From: Utricularia gibba
Taxonomy: Eukaryota > Streptophyta > Magnoliopsida > Lamiales > Lentibulariaceae
NCBI GenBank assembly: GCA_002189035.1
Contig: NEEC01000008.1
Location: 1,612,001 to 1,676,000, forward strand
DNA: 64,000 nucleotides
Reading direction: 5' to 3'
Each line of letters opens with the position of its first letter. Within the stretch, counting starts at the first letter, position 1. Positions 11,884 through 22,278 of the stretch are shown here, piece by piece. Position numbers and translations under genes: made by a program. The notes under the pieces were generated by a model. The model made no database searches and was not told where the DNA came from. It saw only the letters and a program-made list of their open reading frames with translations.

Positions 11884-12600
11884 ATGTCGACGTCCCCTTC
11901 CGATGGGCCACACGGCGGAGCTGGCCCCACAACCAATAAGAAGCCCCCCGCTAAAGACAGACACAGCAAAGTCGACGGACGGGGGCGGCGTATCCGTATG
12001 CCTATAATCTGCGCCGCCAGGGTTTTCCAGCTTACCCGGGAACTCGGGCACAAGTCCGATGGCCAGACAATTGAGTGGCTCCTCCGTCAGGCCGAACCCT
12101 CCATTATCGCTGCCACCGGGACTGGCACTACTCCGGCAACTTTCTCCACCGTCTCCCCTGCTTCCACCTCTGATAACAACAAGCCACACTTCCATTCCCC
12201 TGCCCCGTTTCTTCTAGGAAAACGCCTCCGGCCGGAGGACCACGAGGATGCGGAGCTCTCTAAAGACGATGTTAACGCCCCTGCTTCTTCTTCCCCTGCT
12301 CCTGGCCCTGCTGCAGGCTTCTGGGCGTTGCCTGCACGTGCTGATTTTGGCCAAGTTTGGAGCTTTGCACCACACCCAGAAATGGTGTTTAACAATTCCC
12401 CTCATCTTACACACCCATCTTCGTTGAGATTCTTGCAACAGCAGCAGCAGCAGCAGCCATTGGCGTTGAATGAAGCCTCGGCTGCGAGAGTGGGTAACTA
12501 CATTCCCATCGCTCAAGTACCGGGGCACCACCTCAATTTACTTGCATCACTTTCCGGCGGGGCTCCCCAGTCGTCCGAACAACGAAGAACCGCAGACTGA
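11884..12600 (+). CDS. Class I TCP transcription factor (TCP7/TCP21-like)
   Basis: Single exon, 238 aa. The TCP domain (residues about 22-80) has the class I form: [17 protein letters not shown] (basic region), [17 protein letters not shown] and [19 protein letters not shown] (helix-loop-helix). Class I marks are the short basic region and the lack of an R domain. Family signatures in the C-terminal half are [27 protein letters not shown] and [11 protein letters not shown], ending [12 protein letters not shown], which point to the TCP7/TCP21 group. There is a short Gln run (residues 185-190, CAG repeat near 12438-12457). Such factors bind GGNCCCAC-type sites and regulate growth and, for TCP21, the clock. 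No introns and an unbroken frame support a working gene. Confidence 0.93.
   Translation: MSTSPSDGPHGGAGPTTNKKPPAKDRHSKVDGRGRRIRMPIICAARVFQLTRELGHKSDGQTIEWLLRQAEPSIIAATGTGTTPATFSTVSPASTSDNNKPHFHSPAPFLLGKRLRPEDHEDAELSKDDVNAPASSSPAPGPAAGFWALPARADFGQVWSFAPHPEMVFNNSPHLTHPSSLRFLQQQQQQQPLALNEASAARVGNYIPIAQVPGHHLNLLASLSGGAPQSSEQRRTAD
12438..12457 (+). repeat. CAG trinucleotide run in the TCP gene
   Basis: Six to seven CAG/CAA codons in a row encode a polyglutamine stretch in the TCP protein. Such tracts often vary in length between alleles. Confidence 0.8.
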
Positions 12601-13553
12601 TCGATGAATTGAGCTTCACCCGCAATCCCTCCCCTGAGACGCCCATTGTCAACACCAATCTAGAATGGATGGAAAATTCTGTCAGCGTTCATCTCAATCT
12701 GTGCTGCGTTTTTGCTGGTTTGTTTAGGACAAGTCCCTTGTTACAGGGATCTGCTTGCTTTCCTTTTGTGTTTCTGAGTGCGTGAGTTGGTTGCTTTGGT
12801 CTCGGTGAAACAAACGATCACGATCCAGATGCAGTGGCTGGTCGGAGAGTCAGAGGTTTGCTTCCCTCGAGACGCTTCACGTTGAGGTATTCCAATTGGT
12901 GCAACATTTTTCGGACAATAAATGAGATTTCTTCCCCATTGTCTAATCCTTATCTTCGAGAAAGAATTCCAGCTCATTCAAAAAAAAGAAAAAAAAACCT
13001 GGTAATTTATTAGGAACGTCAATGGATTTTGGCATAGTGATTAATCAGTTTTTTAGTTTTAATTAATTAACAGATTTTCAAAATCCAAATAATTTGGAAT
13101 TTCACACCGATATTTAGTGGTTATGTTTCAATAATTTTCTAAATTGATTTTTTTTTTAATTTTTGAAAAATTTAAACTTTAACGGTTTATAATAAAATCA
13201 GAAATAAAGATTTTATAATTAATTTTAGAAATTATTGAATTTTTTAAATAATTAAATACGATATTAATTAAAAATATATTATTTAATTTTTAATTTTTAT
13301 AACTTTATATTATACCATAAAAATATTTTTATAATATCAAACTAATTTTATTATATATAATTTAAAGGTCTTTAGTCTTTTTTAGGGGTGAAGTTGTGAT
13401 TTCCTGAAGTATGAGGGTGTTCTTGAAAAAGCTTAAATTTTTGTGGAGGTCGAAAGTGAAGATTGTTTTTGCTGAAAATGGGATGTTGAAAGAAAACAGC
13501 TCGCCCATGAGTCTTGACGCATCGAGTGGAATTTTCGTGGACGTCGGTAGGTG
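12601..13553. other. Intergenic; AT-rich 13000-13370
   Basis: The first part is likely the 3' UTR of the TCP gene (a CT-rich stretch then a short A-rich run near 12980-13000). The block 13000-13370 is AT-rich with no gene. The last 150 bases are probably the promoter and 5' UTR of the next gene. Confidence 0.4.
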
Positions 13554-14767
13554 ATGATGGCTTCGCAGTGGCTGTCGTCTACCTCATTTGCGCCGCCGTT
13601 GGGGGTAAGTTTAATTCAAGTGGCAATTTCCACTTTCAGCAGCCGTCTTTGCTGATTTCTGTCACGTCATATTGTTTTCACTTTCAGCAGTCGTCTCGAC
13701 GTAAGACTGCCACGCTAGGCAACGGGCGTTTCTTGCTCTCCCCGCTTTCGGTGAAGGATAACTCATTTGGGGTTTCTTGTGGGTTTAAGCCGCTTGAGGC
13801 TTGTTTCCCTAATCTTGAGCAGGAACCTATTCTTAAGGAAGCGTTAAAGGTATATTTCTAGATCCGTTCGCATATTCACTGAAGCCCTCTGTATACCGGA
13901 ACTGAGTTCATCTCTTTACCCAAGTTCATTGAATTAAATTACTCCGGTACTTCATAATGACCCAGATAGAATCCTTCTCTAATTAAACTGATGTACTGAT
14001 TTTCTTGTGTTGTTAACGGGTATTGGTTACGAATTAGCCTGTAAGTTTACTAATAAAACTGCTCTGGTTAATAGCTCTGTTGTTGCATGAAAAGGTTTGA
14101 GAAGCTCATGGCTAGCTTGCTGAATGTACTGTGGAATCTTATTGTATTTTATACAGTGAATGATTCTAGCTTAACCGTGCCATCGCTAAAATCGGTGAAG
14201 TATGTCTAGATGGTGGTTTAGCTGGTGTTAATTATTGAGACTGAAGGCCAAGCCGATGACGTTGGATGATTGTGTGTTCAAAAGTCAGATGTTCATACTA
14301 CTGTTTCTTCATCCAGAATTTTCATTTTCTCTTATTTGCTTCCATAAACCCAATGCGTATATTCCAACAGCCTATAGTACCTTGCCGATATGCAGTTTGT
14401 TTTCATATCAAACGGATATGAAGGAGAGTAGGCAAAAAAGCATGTAGCTAGCTTCTGAAACACTATGTAGCAGATGGATGTGAACTTTTAAGGCCTATCT
14501 TTGCTAAGGTTTTTTATTTGAAGCCACAAACTTGAGCTATTCCTGAATAGATTGCTAACAACAGGACTTATACTTGAGCGCTGAAACTTGCAGGAGCCAG
14601 TTGCCTTTCTGGGAGGGGTGTTTGCAGGGCTTCTAAGGCTGGACTTGAGTGAAGAGCCTCTGAGGGAGTGGGTGACAACAACAATTGAAGCCTCTGGGAT
14701 CAATGCAGATGAGGCTGATGCAGCAGGAGAAGGGGATGAAGCGCCACTGCAGATAGAGATTGAATGA
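13554..14767 (+). CDS. UPF0426 plastid protein (At1g28150-like)
   Basis: Three exons: 13554-13604, then 13640-13849 or 13688-13849, and 14594-14767 (TGA). The mature part is typical of UPF0426: LEQEPILKEALK, EPVAFLGGVFAGLLRLDLSE, EEPLREWVTTTIEASGI and a terminal PLQIEIE. The N-terminus (MMASQWLSSTS, then a Ser/Arg-rich stretch) looks like a chloroplast transit peptide, as known for the Arabidopsis member. The function of the family is unknown. Two nearly identical splice acceptors 48 nt apart in the first intron are both in frame, giving 144 or 128 aa; the difference lies in the transit-peptide region. Two in-frame ATGs (13554 and 13557) are possible. Confidence 0.85.
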
Positions 14768-15345
14768 ATCATCTTCTGATATGTTCAATTCGCTGTTACT
14801 GAACTTTCTCTCGTTATTGACTGATGAAGCAAGCAGTAACCTGAATGTTCTCGAAGCTTGAAAGGGAATGTTTGCTAGATGGTTTGGAGTTCCTTTTGAA
14901 AGTATTTTATTTAGTATAATTATTTGATAATAAGATTTAAATTAAATCAAATTAAATGTAAATTAATTTTAGTTATATATATATTTATTAAAAATAGAAG
15001 GAAAATTGTATTCATAGTAAATTTTTTATATGTATTTATTTAATATATCTAAATTTAAATGCATTTTCTTTTCTAAATAATTTTAATTACTTCTAAAGGC
15101 CCAACCCCAAGGGCCCGAGGGGTTAAATTTGGAACTGTGAAACTGTAATGAAGAAATGATGCGCTGTTGAGGGTTTCTCTTCTGGATTCTTTGGATCGCT
15201 CAATTTCTGCTTCTGTATAGACAGATTCTTGTCGGGTGATCACAAGAGCGCTCGAGTTCAGGATTCGTATTTGGATTTCTGATTCGCTGTAATTCGATTC
15301 TACCTGTTTATTGTGTTGATTGGGAGGATAGCAAATTAAGGGTCG
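14768..15345. other. Intergenic and 5' UTR of the phosphatase gene
   Basis: 3' UTR of UPF0426, an AT-rich stretch (about 14890-15090), then a more mixed stretch that is probably the 5' UTR of FyPP. No gene on either strand. Confidence 0.45.
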
Positions 15346-17801
15346 ATGGATTTGGACCAGTGGCTCGCTAGGGTGAAAGAGGGCCAGCACCTGGCTGAAG
15401 ACGAGCTTCAGTTTCTCTGCGAATACGTATCTACTTGATCTTGCTATCTTTTGCTATTTCACTCTGCATGATCTCCTCCATGTGTCTCTTCCATAAAATA
15501 TTTTTTAACCCGCAGTTTACTTTTTTTTAATCCATTTTACTGATGTTTGATACAATTTGGGAGCTTTTTGACTTGATATTCTGCAACTTTGGGATTTTCC
15601 CGTCATCATTATGGCCGGGCGTTGTTTGGCTAGTTCGATGAGCTGTGGTTGTGTTTTTAGCAAACTCATTTTATGGTGAAATGCACAATACGGCTTGTGG
15701 AAGTGCTCATATTTAATTGAATCCTGATTTTTCAGGTAAAGGAGATTTTGATTGAAGAGTCCAATGTCCAGCCTGTCAATAGTCCTGTCACAGTTTGTGG
15801 AGATATTCATGGCCAGTTTCACGATTTAATAAAACTTTTTCATACCGGAGGCCATGTACCTGAGACAAATTACATTTTCATGGTATATTGTATTTGAGTT
15901 GTTTCTTCTTTTTGCTTAAATTTCTCATGGTATCTCATTATTATCATTTATCGTATGGCGCTTTTCAGGGAGATTTTGTTGATCGTGGTTATAATAGTTT
16001 AGAAGTTTTCACTATCCTTTTGCTTCTTAAAGCAAGGTATGTGCAATTTATGGAATATTTGTTGGTAGTGGGTTAATGTAATTGCCGCTCAGAAAGTCAA
16101 CTTTAATATATATTATAGAAATATTGCTGCGGACCATGTTTTGTGAAAATTTAGAGAAATTATGGCTGCGTAGTATTGGAACTTTTGCTCCTGTTACATG
16201 ATAACGTGGACCAGCTTTTGGAAGAAGAATCCTTTGCATCTAGTTGTGGTTAAAGGAACATAGATGATCCGTTATACCTTCTCTCCATTGTTTGGTGTCT
16301 TTAAAGTATGGTTCTTTTTCTATGACCCAGATACCCTGCAAACATTACCCTCCTACGAGGAAATCATGAAAGTCGTCAATTGACCCAGGTAAAAAGAGAT
16401 GTTAACATAACACTCCTTCCGAATAATCATGAATGACACTTTTTTTTTGTTTGTCTCTGCGTTTGGCTATTGTGCCATGTCATTTGATAGATTTTGATGT
16501 AGTGGTTCCGCTTTCTATTGTTTAGGAATTTTTTTGGGAGACATTATTTTCTTTCATTCTGAGTCCGATCATGTGTTGCTGAGAGTTCATATCCTTTTAA
16601 TTTCTTTTTCTAATGCTTCAGTTCGTACCTGATAGGTTTATGGATTCTATGACGAATGTCAAAGAAAGTATGGAAATGCAAATGCCTGGAGATATTGCAC
16701 TGATGTGTTTGACTATCTAACACTGTCAGCAATTATTGATGGAACAGTACACTTTTTACTTTTTGTTACAATACATACTATTTAGATTGAAAAAAAAAAT
16801 TTTGTTCTCGCTGCTAAAACAGTGTTACAGATTATATATTATTAAAGCTATAAAATTTAAATTTTGTTATCCCGCTTTCACTTCATAATATTTACACTTC
16901 TAGTAATAAATCACTAGGGTTTTCATGTCTTAGGTCCTATGTGTGCATGGTGGCCTATCCCCAGATATTAGAACAATTGATCAGGTTAGACTGACCTCTC
17001 TATGTTTTTTAGAAATAAGCGGTGTTTCCACACCTTTTGAGATTGTCGCAATGTTGAAGTTATGAATGTCGTCAGATTAGAGTCATTGAAAGAAATTGTG
17101 AAATCCCGCATGAAGGACCCTTTTGCGACTTAATGTGGAGTGATCCAGAAGACATTGAAACTTGGGCTGTCAGTCCTCGAGGGGCTGGGTGGCTATTTGG
17201 GTCCAGAGTGACATCTGAGGTGGGTTATGCCCGTGGTGGTGTGTGGTAGAGCCTTTTTTATGTTCACTTAATCTTACCAGTTTTTATCTGTTTCGTTGAT
17301 GGTTATTTAAAAAGCAACTAATCGGTATTGTTTTTTCCAGTTCAATCATATCAACAAACTCGATCTTGTTTGTCGGGCACATCAGCTTGTGCAAGAAGGT
17401 CTAAAGTACATGTTTCAAGATAAAGGGCTCGTTACTGTGAGTTTCTGGCCCATTTCCAATGATATTCTATATCATTCTGGAACAGAGGGATCTTATTTTT
17501 GTTTTCCTTTTCACATTTACGTTCCACCAGGTCTGGTCAGCACCAAATTATTGCTATCGGTGTGGAAATGTGGCATCAATTCTGAGCTTCAATGAGAATA
17601 TGGTATGCTCCATGAATCAATCCTTAATTATATTACTACCACTATGAGCTCTGCTCGCTTGGCCCTGATGGATGCTCAGGCAGCCCTCATCTCAAGTGCT
17701 TTCTATTGTATCACCAGGAGAGATCGGTGAAGTTCTTCACAGAGACCGAGGAGAATAACCAGATGAGAGGACCTAGAACCGGAGTTCCATACTTCCTTTG
17801 A
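15346..17801 (+). CDS. FyPP: Serine/threonine phosphatase PP6 catalytic subunit (FyPP-like)
   Basis: Ten exons in phase (15346-15426, 15736-15882, 15969-16036, 16331-16388, 16636-16746, 16934-16984, 17076-17219, 17341-17436, 17531-17602, 17718-17801), 303 aa, the usual length for plant PP6. Metal and catalytic motifs of the PPP family are all present: GDIHGQF, GDFVDRG, RGNHESR, the HGG of CVHGGLSPD, and [11 protein letters not shown] near the end. The C-terminus is RTGVPYFL, the usual PP6/PP2A-like YFL end. In Arabidopsis FyPP1/FyPP3 act with SAL and PP2AA subunits and dephosphorylate phytochrome, PIN proteins and ABI5. All splice sites are GT-AG. Confidence 0.96.
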
Positions 17802-18762
17802 CCGGTGTTTCAGGATACATCTCATCCCCCTGAATCAAAAACTGGTTTTGAACGATGAATCTGATGAAGCACACAGGTTTTCCTGTCGCTCGGCAACTTG
17901 ATGATTTTCATTGCTGTCAATGTTTATATGCATCCGGTGGAGGGGAGCGTTATTTTTGTTGGCCGTTTTGGCCACCATCAATTGCTTGAAGGATCATTCT
18001 CAGGATTAGGGGTGCTATGATTGATTATTCGTGCAACCAATGGATGCAAAGCTAGGACTTTGGTTCCCTGATGCATTTGTAGTAAGGCTATGGGAGTTTG
18101 TACGCGTGTGCTTATAATTTTTCCTCCATTGTCGATTGTGTTTACAACCAGGAGAAAAACACCGTCTCCATTGGCGATTTGCTTGTCTCGGGTATTAGAT
18201 TGGCAAAGTACCTGGTTTATAGACACATTATTCGTCTCTCATGCATTTGCAGAATACTTTGAATTTTAAAATTATTATAAATTGACTTTAGATTGTATTT
18301 AGTATCTTTAAGGCCCACTTCTTTTTGTATCGTCACACTAATAGCGGTGTTTCCGTGCTGTGTTCTTTCCGATGGCATCAAGGAACAGAACCTATTCCGA
18401 TGAGAAGAGAGATTGAGGACTCGGAATCCGTGACGTCGTCGGAAAAACAAATTTCATCGTGAAAGCTGTTAATGATGACCCTTTTCGGCTCGAGTGCATT
18501 CCCGCGCTGACGATGAGTTGATTCTCATGCTTCTCCGCGAAACGGGCGACGATGCGACGTGCCGTCGAGGTCAAAGGCCGACCTCGGGAGCCTTGTCCGC
18601 CGTGTCGACAACCCCGAGGTCCGATTCTGCAGCAGCAACCGCCCCCTGGTAACGGGGGTTCCTTTGTTTCCTGATTCTCTTCATTTGTCGGTCCAAATGG
18701 ATCGCGTAACGCTGCCCAACTTTTTCCAGGACATCTGACGACAAGCAGCGAGCCCCCTTGAA
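17802..18762. other. 3' UTR of FyPP and unassigned sequence
   Basis: About 17802-18240 is probably the 3' UTR. The GC-rich part 18450-18760 has open frames on both strands, but none is recognised; it may be the eroded N-terminal end of the kinase copy that follows. Confidence 0.35.
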
Positions 18763-19805
18763 AAGAAAACAACATTGCTGCTCAGGCATTCATCTTCAGG
18801 GAGTCAGCATCCGCCACCTGGAATTTCAGGCCAGAGTATCTCCTCGGAGAGGGCGGATTCGGCCGCGTTTACGAGGGCCGCCTCGCTAAATCGGATCAGG
18901 TTGGCTTGTCTAAATCTCAGCCATGTTTCGTCCACTGATCTTGGAACAAGGGTACATTACGTTTCTTTTGATTCGCCTTTCAGACAGTTGCAGTGAAGCA
19001 ATTAGACCAAAATTGTCACCAAGGAAACCGGGAGTTCCTTGTAGAAGTAATGATTCTCAGCCTCCTGCATCATCCACATATCGTCAACCTGACCGGATAC
19101 TGCGCTCACGGAGATAAGCGTCTGCTGGTGTATGAATTTATGGCACTGGAATCTCTTGAAGACCACCTTCTAGGTATATCAGGTTAACTGCTTCTCGTCT
19201 TCACAGTTGACACTGACCAAAATCCCAAGTACTCGCACGACAAAGCGAATCCTCCAGCCATCTAACGGGAGTTGAAGCCTTCTAACATTTTACTTGACAG
19301 TGAATACACTGCCAAACTATCAGATTTTGGGCTTGCAAAGCTGGGGCTGGTCGGAGGCAAATCATATCTTTCAACTAAAGTCATGGGCACATACGGGTAC
19401 TGCACTCCTGAGTACCAAAGAGCAGGTCAACTCTCCATGAAATCTGATGTTTATGGCTTCGGCGTTGTTCTACTGGAGCTGATCACCGGAAGGCGAGCCA
19501 TTGACACCATGCGGGGACCCTGATCAGAAGAATCTGGGTACATGGGTAGGCAAAAACTAGCAGTAGTCAGTTCTGTTCCGTTCACTGTCCAACTTTCTTC
19601 TCATCTTAATATGGCTTATAAGGCTGATCCAATTTTCAAGGACTCAAGCAGATTCCAGGAACTAGTTGATCCAGGACTTAAATGCCATTTCCCAGAGGAA
19701 AGTTTCAGTCAAGCGATTGCTGTTGCAGCAATGTGCCTGCAAGAAGATGCATCTACTCGCCCTCTGATCAGTGATGTCGTTACAGCGCTGAGCATCCTTC
19801 TGTAG
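18763..19805 (+). pseudogene. Broken RLCK VII (PBS1-like) kinase
   Basis: Clear RLCK VII homology in order: NNIAAQAFIFRE and LLGEGGFGRVYEGRL (glycine loop, exon to 18899), an intron, [10 protein letters not shown] with the ATP-binding Lys and [15 protein letters not shown] (from 18984), then [19 protein letters not shown] with an intact [32 protein letters not shown], and after another intron-like gap SFSQAIAVAAMCLQEDASTRPL. It is broken. The stretch between EDHL and the catalytic loop (about 30 residues) is missing or replaced. The usual YRDFK reads stop-RELK, with TAA at 19263-19265 and the catalytic Asp changed to Glu. A frameshift follows near 19510, so the WARP-region exon is out of frame. 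A stop lies just before the first recognisable residues. No functional kinase can be made. Confidence 0.85.
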
Positions 19806-20362
19806 GCACCTGAAATCACAGGAAGTCCACCCCCGACCGAGAAAGTCGTGCTCCCTTGTTTAAAGAATATGTCAGCAAGTGCAGCACCATAAGGTGGCTG
19901 TGTAGCTTCTTAAGATAGGATCAATCAGTCCAAACATCAGGCCTGGTGAATCTCCAGTCTAACTTCCTTTTTCCTTCAGTCTCTGGTAGGATAAAGCTTA
20001 TGTAAACCAGAGGCTCAATGGACCGGCCTACGGCCAGAATATAGTAGCTAGAAGGAGGTGGTCCATCTTCAAGGAACGCAACAGGCTGTTGCCGAAGCTA
20101 TATGATGGGGTTCCAAGTTGAGGAACAACAGCGGGCACAGGAATTGATGATGAAGCATACCTTGGATTTGGACCCCGGCTTCTTTTCAAGCCTAGAGATA
20201 GGAAACGTAATGCAGACATTGAAGTTGTGCTTTGAAATTGGCCCGGAGATCTGGACAATGGTCAACTGAAGCAAACACAGTAACAGAAATGCTAACTCTA
20301 TGGAAAGATGAGGTAAAATCTCCTGCCTATCATACACAATCTCTGGTGAAGAGTCTTGGCGC
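19806..20362. other. Gap between the kinase pseudogene and the transporter
   Basis: No coding region recognised. The right part is probably the 3' UTR of the minus-strand transporter gene. Confidence 0.4.
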
Positions 20363-21777
20363 CTATGAGGCGCATGGATTGTCTCCTTCAATTTTTGGCT
20401 CAGATTTTACTTGTTCAGCTTCAGAGTCAGTCCCCGAGGGGATGTTGATCCCCACAAAACCAATTAATATGGAAAGCGCCCCAACATAGTCTAACTTATT
20501 CGGTGTATTTCCAGTCAAGGTATCCACAATAGCAGCCAATGGAACCTGAATTGAAAGGCCAGCGGTTGCAACGGTGGTGGTGGTAAGGAGCACAGCCTTC
20601 GCCCATAAATAATCACTCAGCACGTTGTCCAGTAAACCTGAGTTTCAGAAGATCATTCAACACATAAAAGGTAAAATTTCAGGAAAATTCCATGAAATCT
20701 GAGATGCGGGAAAACAAAATGGCATTGATTTTAATCTTACCTTTACCAGTTATCATACCAATTTGCCTTGCGCTGAGATTGTAAATGGGTTCAAGCCTGG
20801 TGAAGTGTAGAACAAGAGCAACAGGAAGGAATATCAAAATGTTGAACAAGCCCAAAAAACCAAGGAACTGAGCCATGCTAGCTTGGCCTTGTTTTTCATT
20901 GTCTTCATCAGGCAACTTGATGCGAATCATTGTGATATACACAGCATAGAAACAAGAAGATATAAGTGCAAGAACGTCTCCAAGAACAGGATTTGAAGCA
21001 ACTCCATTTGATCCTGTTCCAGAGTCTCCAAGGCTAACAACCACCGTTCCTCCCATGCAAAGAAGAACACTGATAAGCTTCAGCCAAGTGAATTTCTCCT
21101 TGAGAAACAGCAGAGCTACTAAAAAGGTGAATAGGCTGGAAGTGCTGCTTAGAATCGTATTTGACTACAGAACATGAATGAACTATAAGTCAGATACGCA
21201 GATGACAAGTCCACCATGTAAGTAAAACATGAGCTTTCCCAAATCCTTACCGTAACTGTAGTGTACTTGAGAGAAAGATTAAATGTGAGTTGAGCAAGAA
21301 ACCAAAAAGGGCAAATGAAGAGGCCAACTTTTGCCACTCTCGAGCGCGTCCAGCGTCCCTTGGCATCCAATCCCGGACTCAAACCATCGCCCAGAGCGCT
21401 ATCATGCTCCAGAGCATCTACAACTCCCTGATCTTCTTGTGCAATACCGCCTACTAGATTGCTTCTGCTGATTTCATTAGCATTCTCATCATCGTCAAGA
21501 AGAATAACTTGATCAGAAGCATCTGACCCATGCAATCTGTGATCATCTCCCTTTTTCCGCCAAAACAGCAAACCCCATGCTTATCCTCCAAATAACGACT
21601 AATTTCAACAATAGGTATATACAACACGAATAAGGAATTGCAAATATAGGTCACAAGAAATGGTGAAACGCCCTCATCTACGACCTCCTGTACGACAAAG
21701 CTAGCAGCAATCCATATCACTGCTACAGCGAGTATGTATGACAATCCTAGAAACCATCTCCACATTGGGTTTTTCAT
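20363..21777 (-). CDS. EamA/SLC35F-type drug/metabolite transporter, with a -1 frameshift in exon 1
   Basis: Three exons on the minus strand: 21777-21251, 21164-20741, 20637-20363 (TAG). The product (408 aa expected) matches the plant EamA-like family of At3g07080 type, related to SLC35F5 and yeast YML018C. About ten hydrophobic helices are seen, e.g. WFLGLSYILAVAVIWIAASF at the N-terminus, LISSCFYAVYITMIR, and LDYVGALSILIGFVGINIP near the C-terminus. A hydrophilic loop of roughly 80 residues separates the first helices from the rest. The start is ATG at 21777 (MKNPMWRW); the frame opens earlier only through a TTG. Exon 1 is 527 nt where 528 is needed. The frame shifts after HG at the CCCC tract 21573-21576 (GGGG on the coding strand), and one more G would give HGGLLFWRKKG as in relatives. 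The substrate is unknown. Confidence 0.85.
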
Positions 21778-22194
21778 GAGAAGCGGTGTAAAAATGATGC
21801 AATAACGATCGATCAGTTCACAAAACCCATCCAAAAACCTTGGGTTTCGATCTGATTATCTGGAAAACAAAATAGGAAAAATTAAGAAGCATAACAGATT
21901 CACATACAGAAACACATCAAAAGCACCCTGCCGCGATTTGACACGGAGAAATCAACTAAAAACAAGCGGCATGCAGCAAATTCCCGTTACGCAAGCACGG
22001 CGATCATTAAAGAATCTCACATGGCGACGACAAACAAAATCCGCGTCACGGGAAGAACAACGCAGCGATCTTGCAGCAGAATGTACGAGGTCAAAAAACA
22101 CACGTCGTCTTAGTGAGCCTTGAGAAATTGGCCGGGTTGTCGTTATGTGTTGTTTTACTTTGATAGTAATTAAGTGGGAGACTTATTCTCATTC
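21778..22194. other. 5' UTR/promoter of the transporter and upstream of the tRNA
   Basis: No gene. The mixed-composition stretch 21780-22120 is probably transporter 5' UTR and promoter; small open frames there have no family match. Confidence 0.4.
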
Positions 22195-22267
22195 GGGGAT
22201 GTAGCTCAGATGGTAGAGCGCTCGCTTAGCATGCGAGAGGTACGGGGATCGATACCCCGCATCTCCA
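22195..22267 (+). tRNA. tRNA-Ala (AGC)
   Basis: A 73-nt cloverleaf. The acceptor stem GGGGATG pairs with CATCTCC plus a discriminator A. The D arm contains AGCTCAGATGGTAGAGC (A box). The anticodon stem-loop shows CTCGC-TTAGCAT-GCGAG with anticodon AGC. The T arm contains GGGGATCGATACCCC (B box GATCGATAC). No intron and no encoded CCA, as normal for a nuclear plant tRNA. Confidence 0.95.
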
Positions 22268-22272
22268 TTCTC

Positions 22273-22278
22273 TTTTTT
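22273..22278 (+). terminator. RNA polymerase III terminator
   Basis: A run of six T five bases after the tRNA 3' end, the standard pol III stop signal. Confidence 0.8.

Noticed and set aside
11785-12531. Minus-strand frames opposite the TCP gene
   Set aside because: No family motif; caused by GC-rich codon use of the TCP exon.
21778-21834. N-terminal extension of the EamA transporter
   Set aside because: Begins with TTG. The ATG at 21777 matches the family start.
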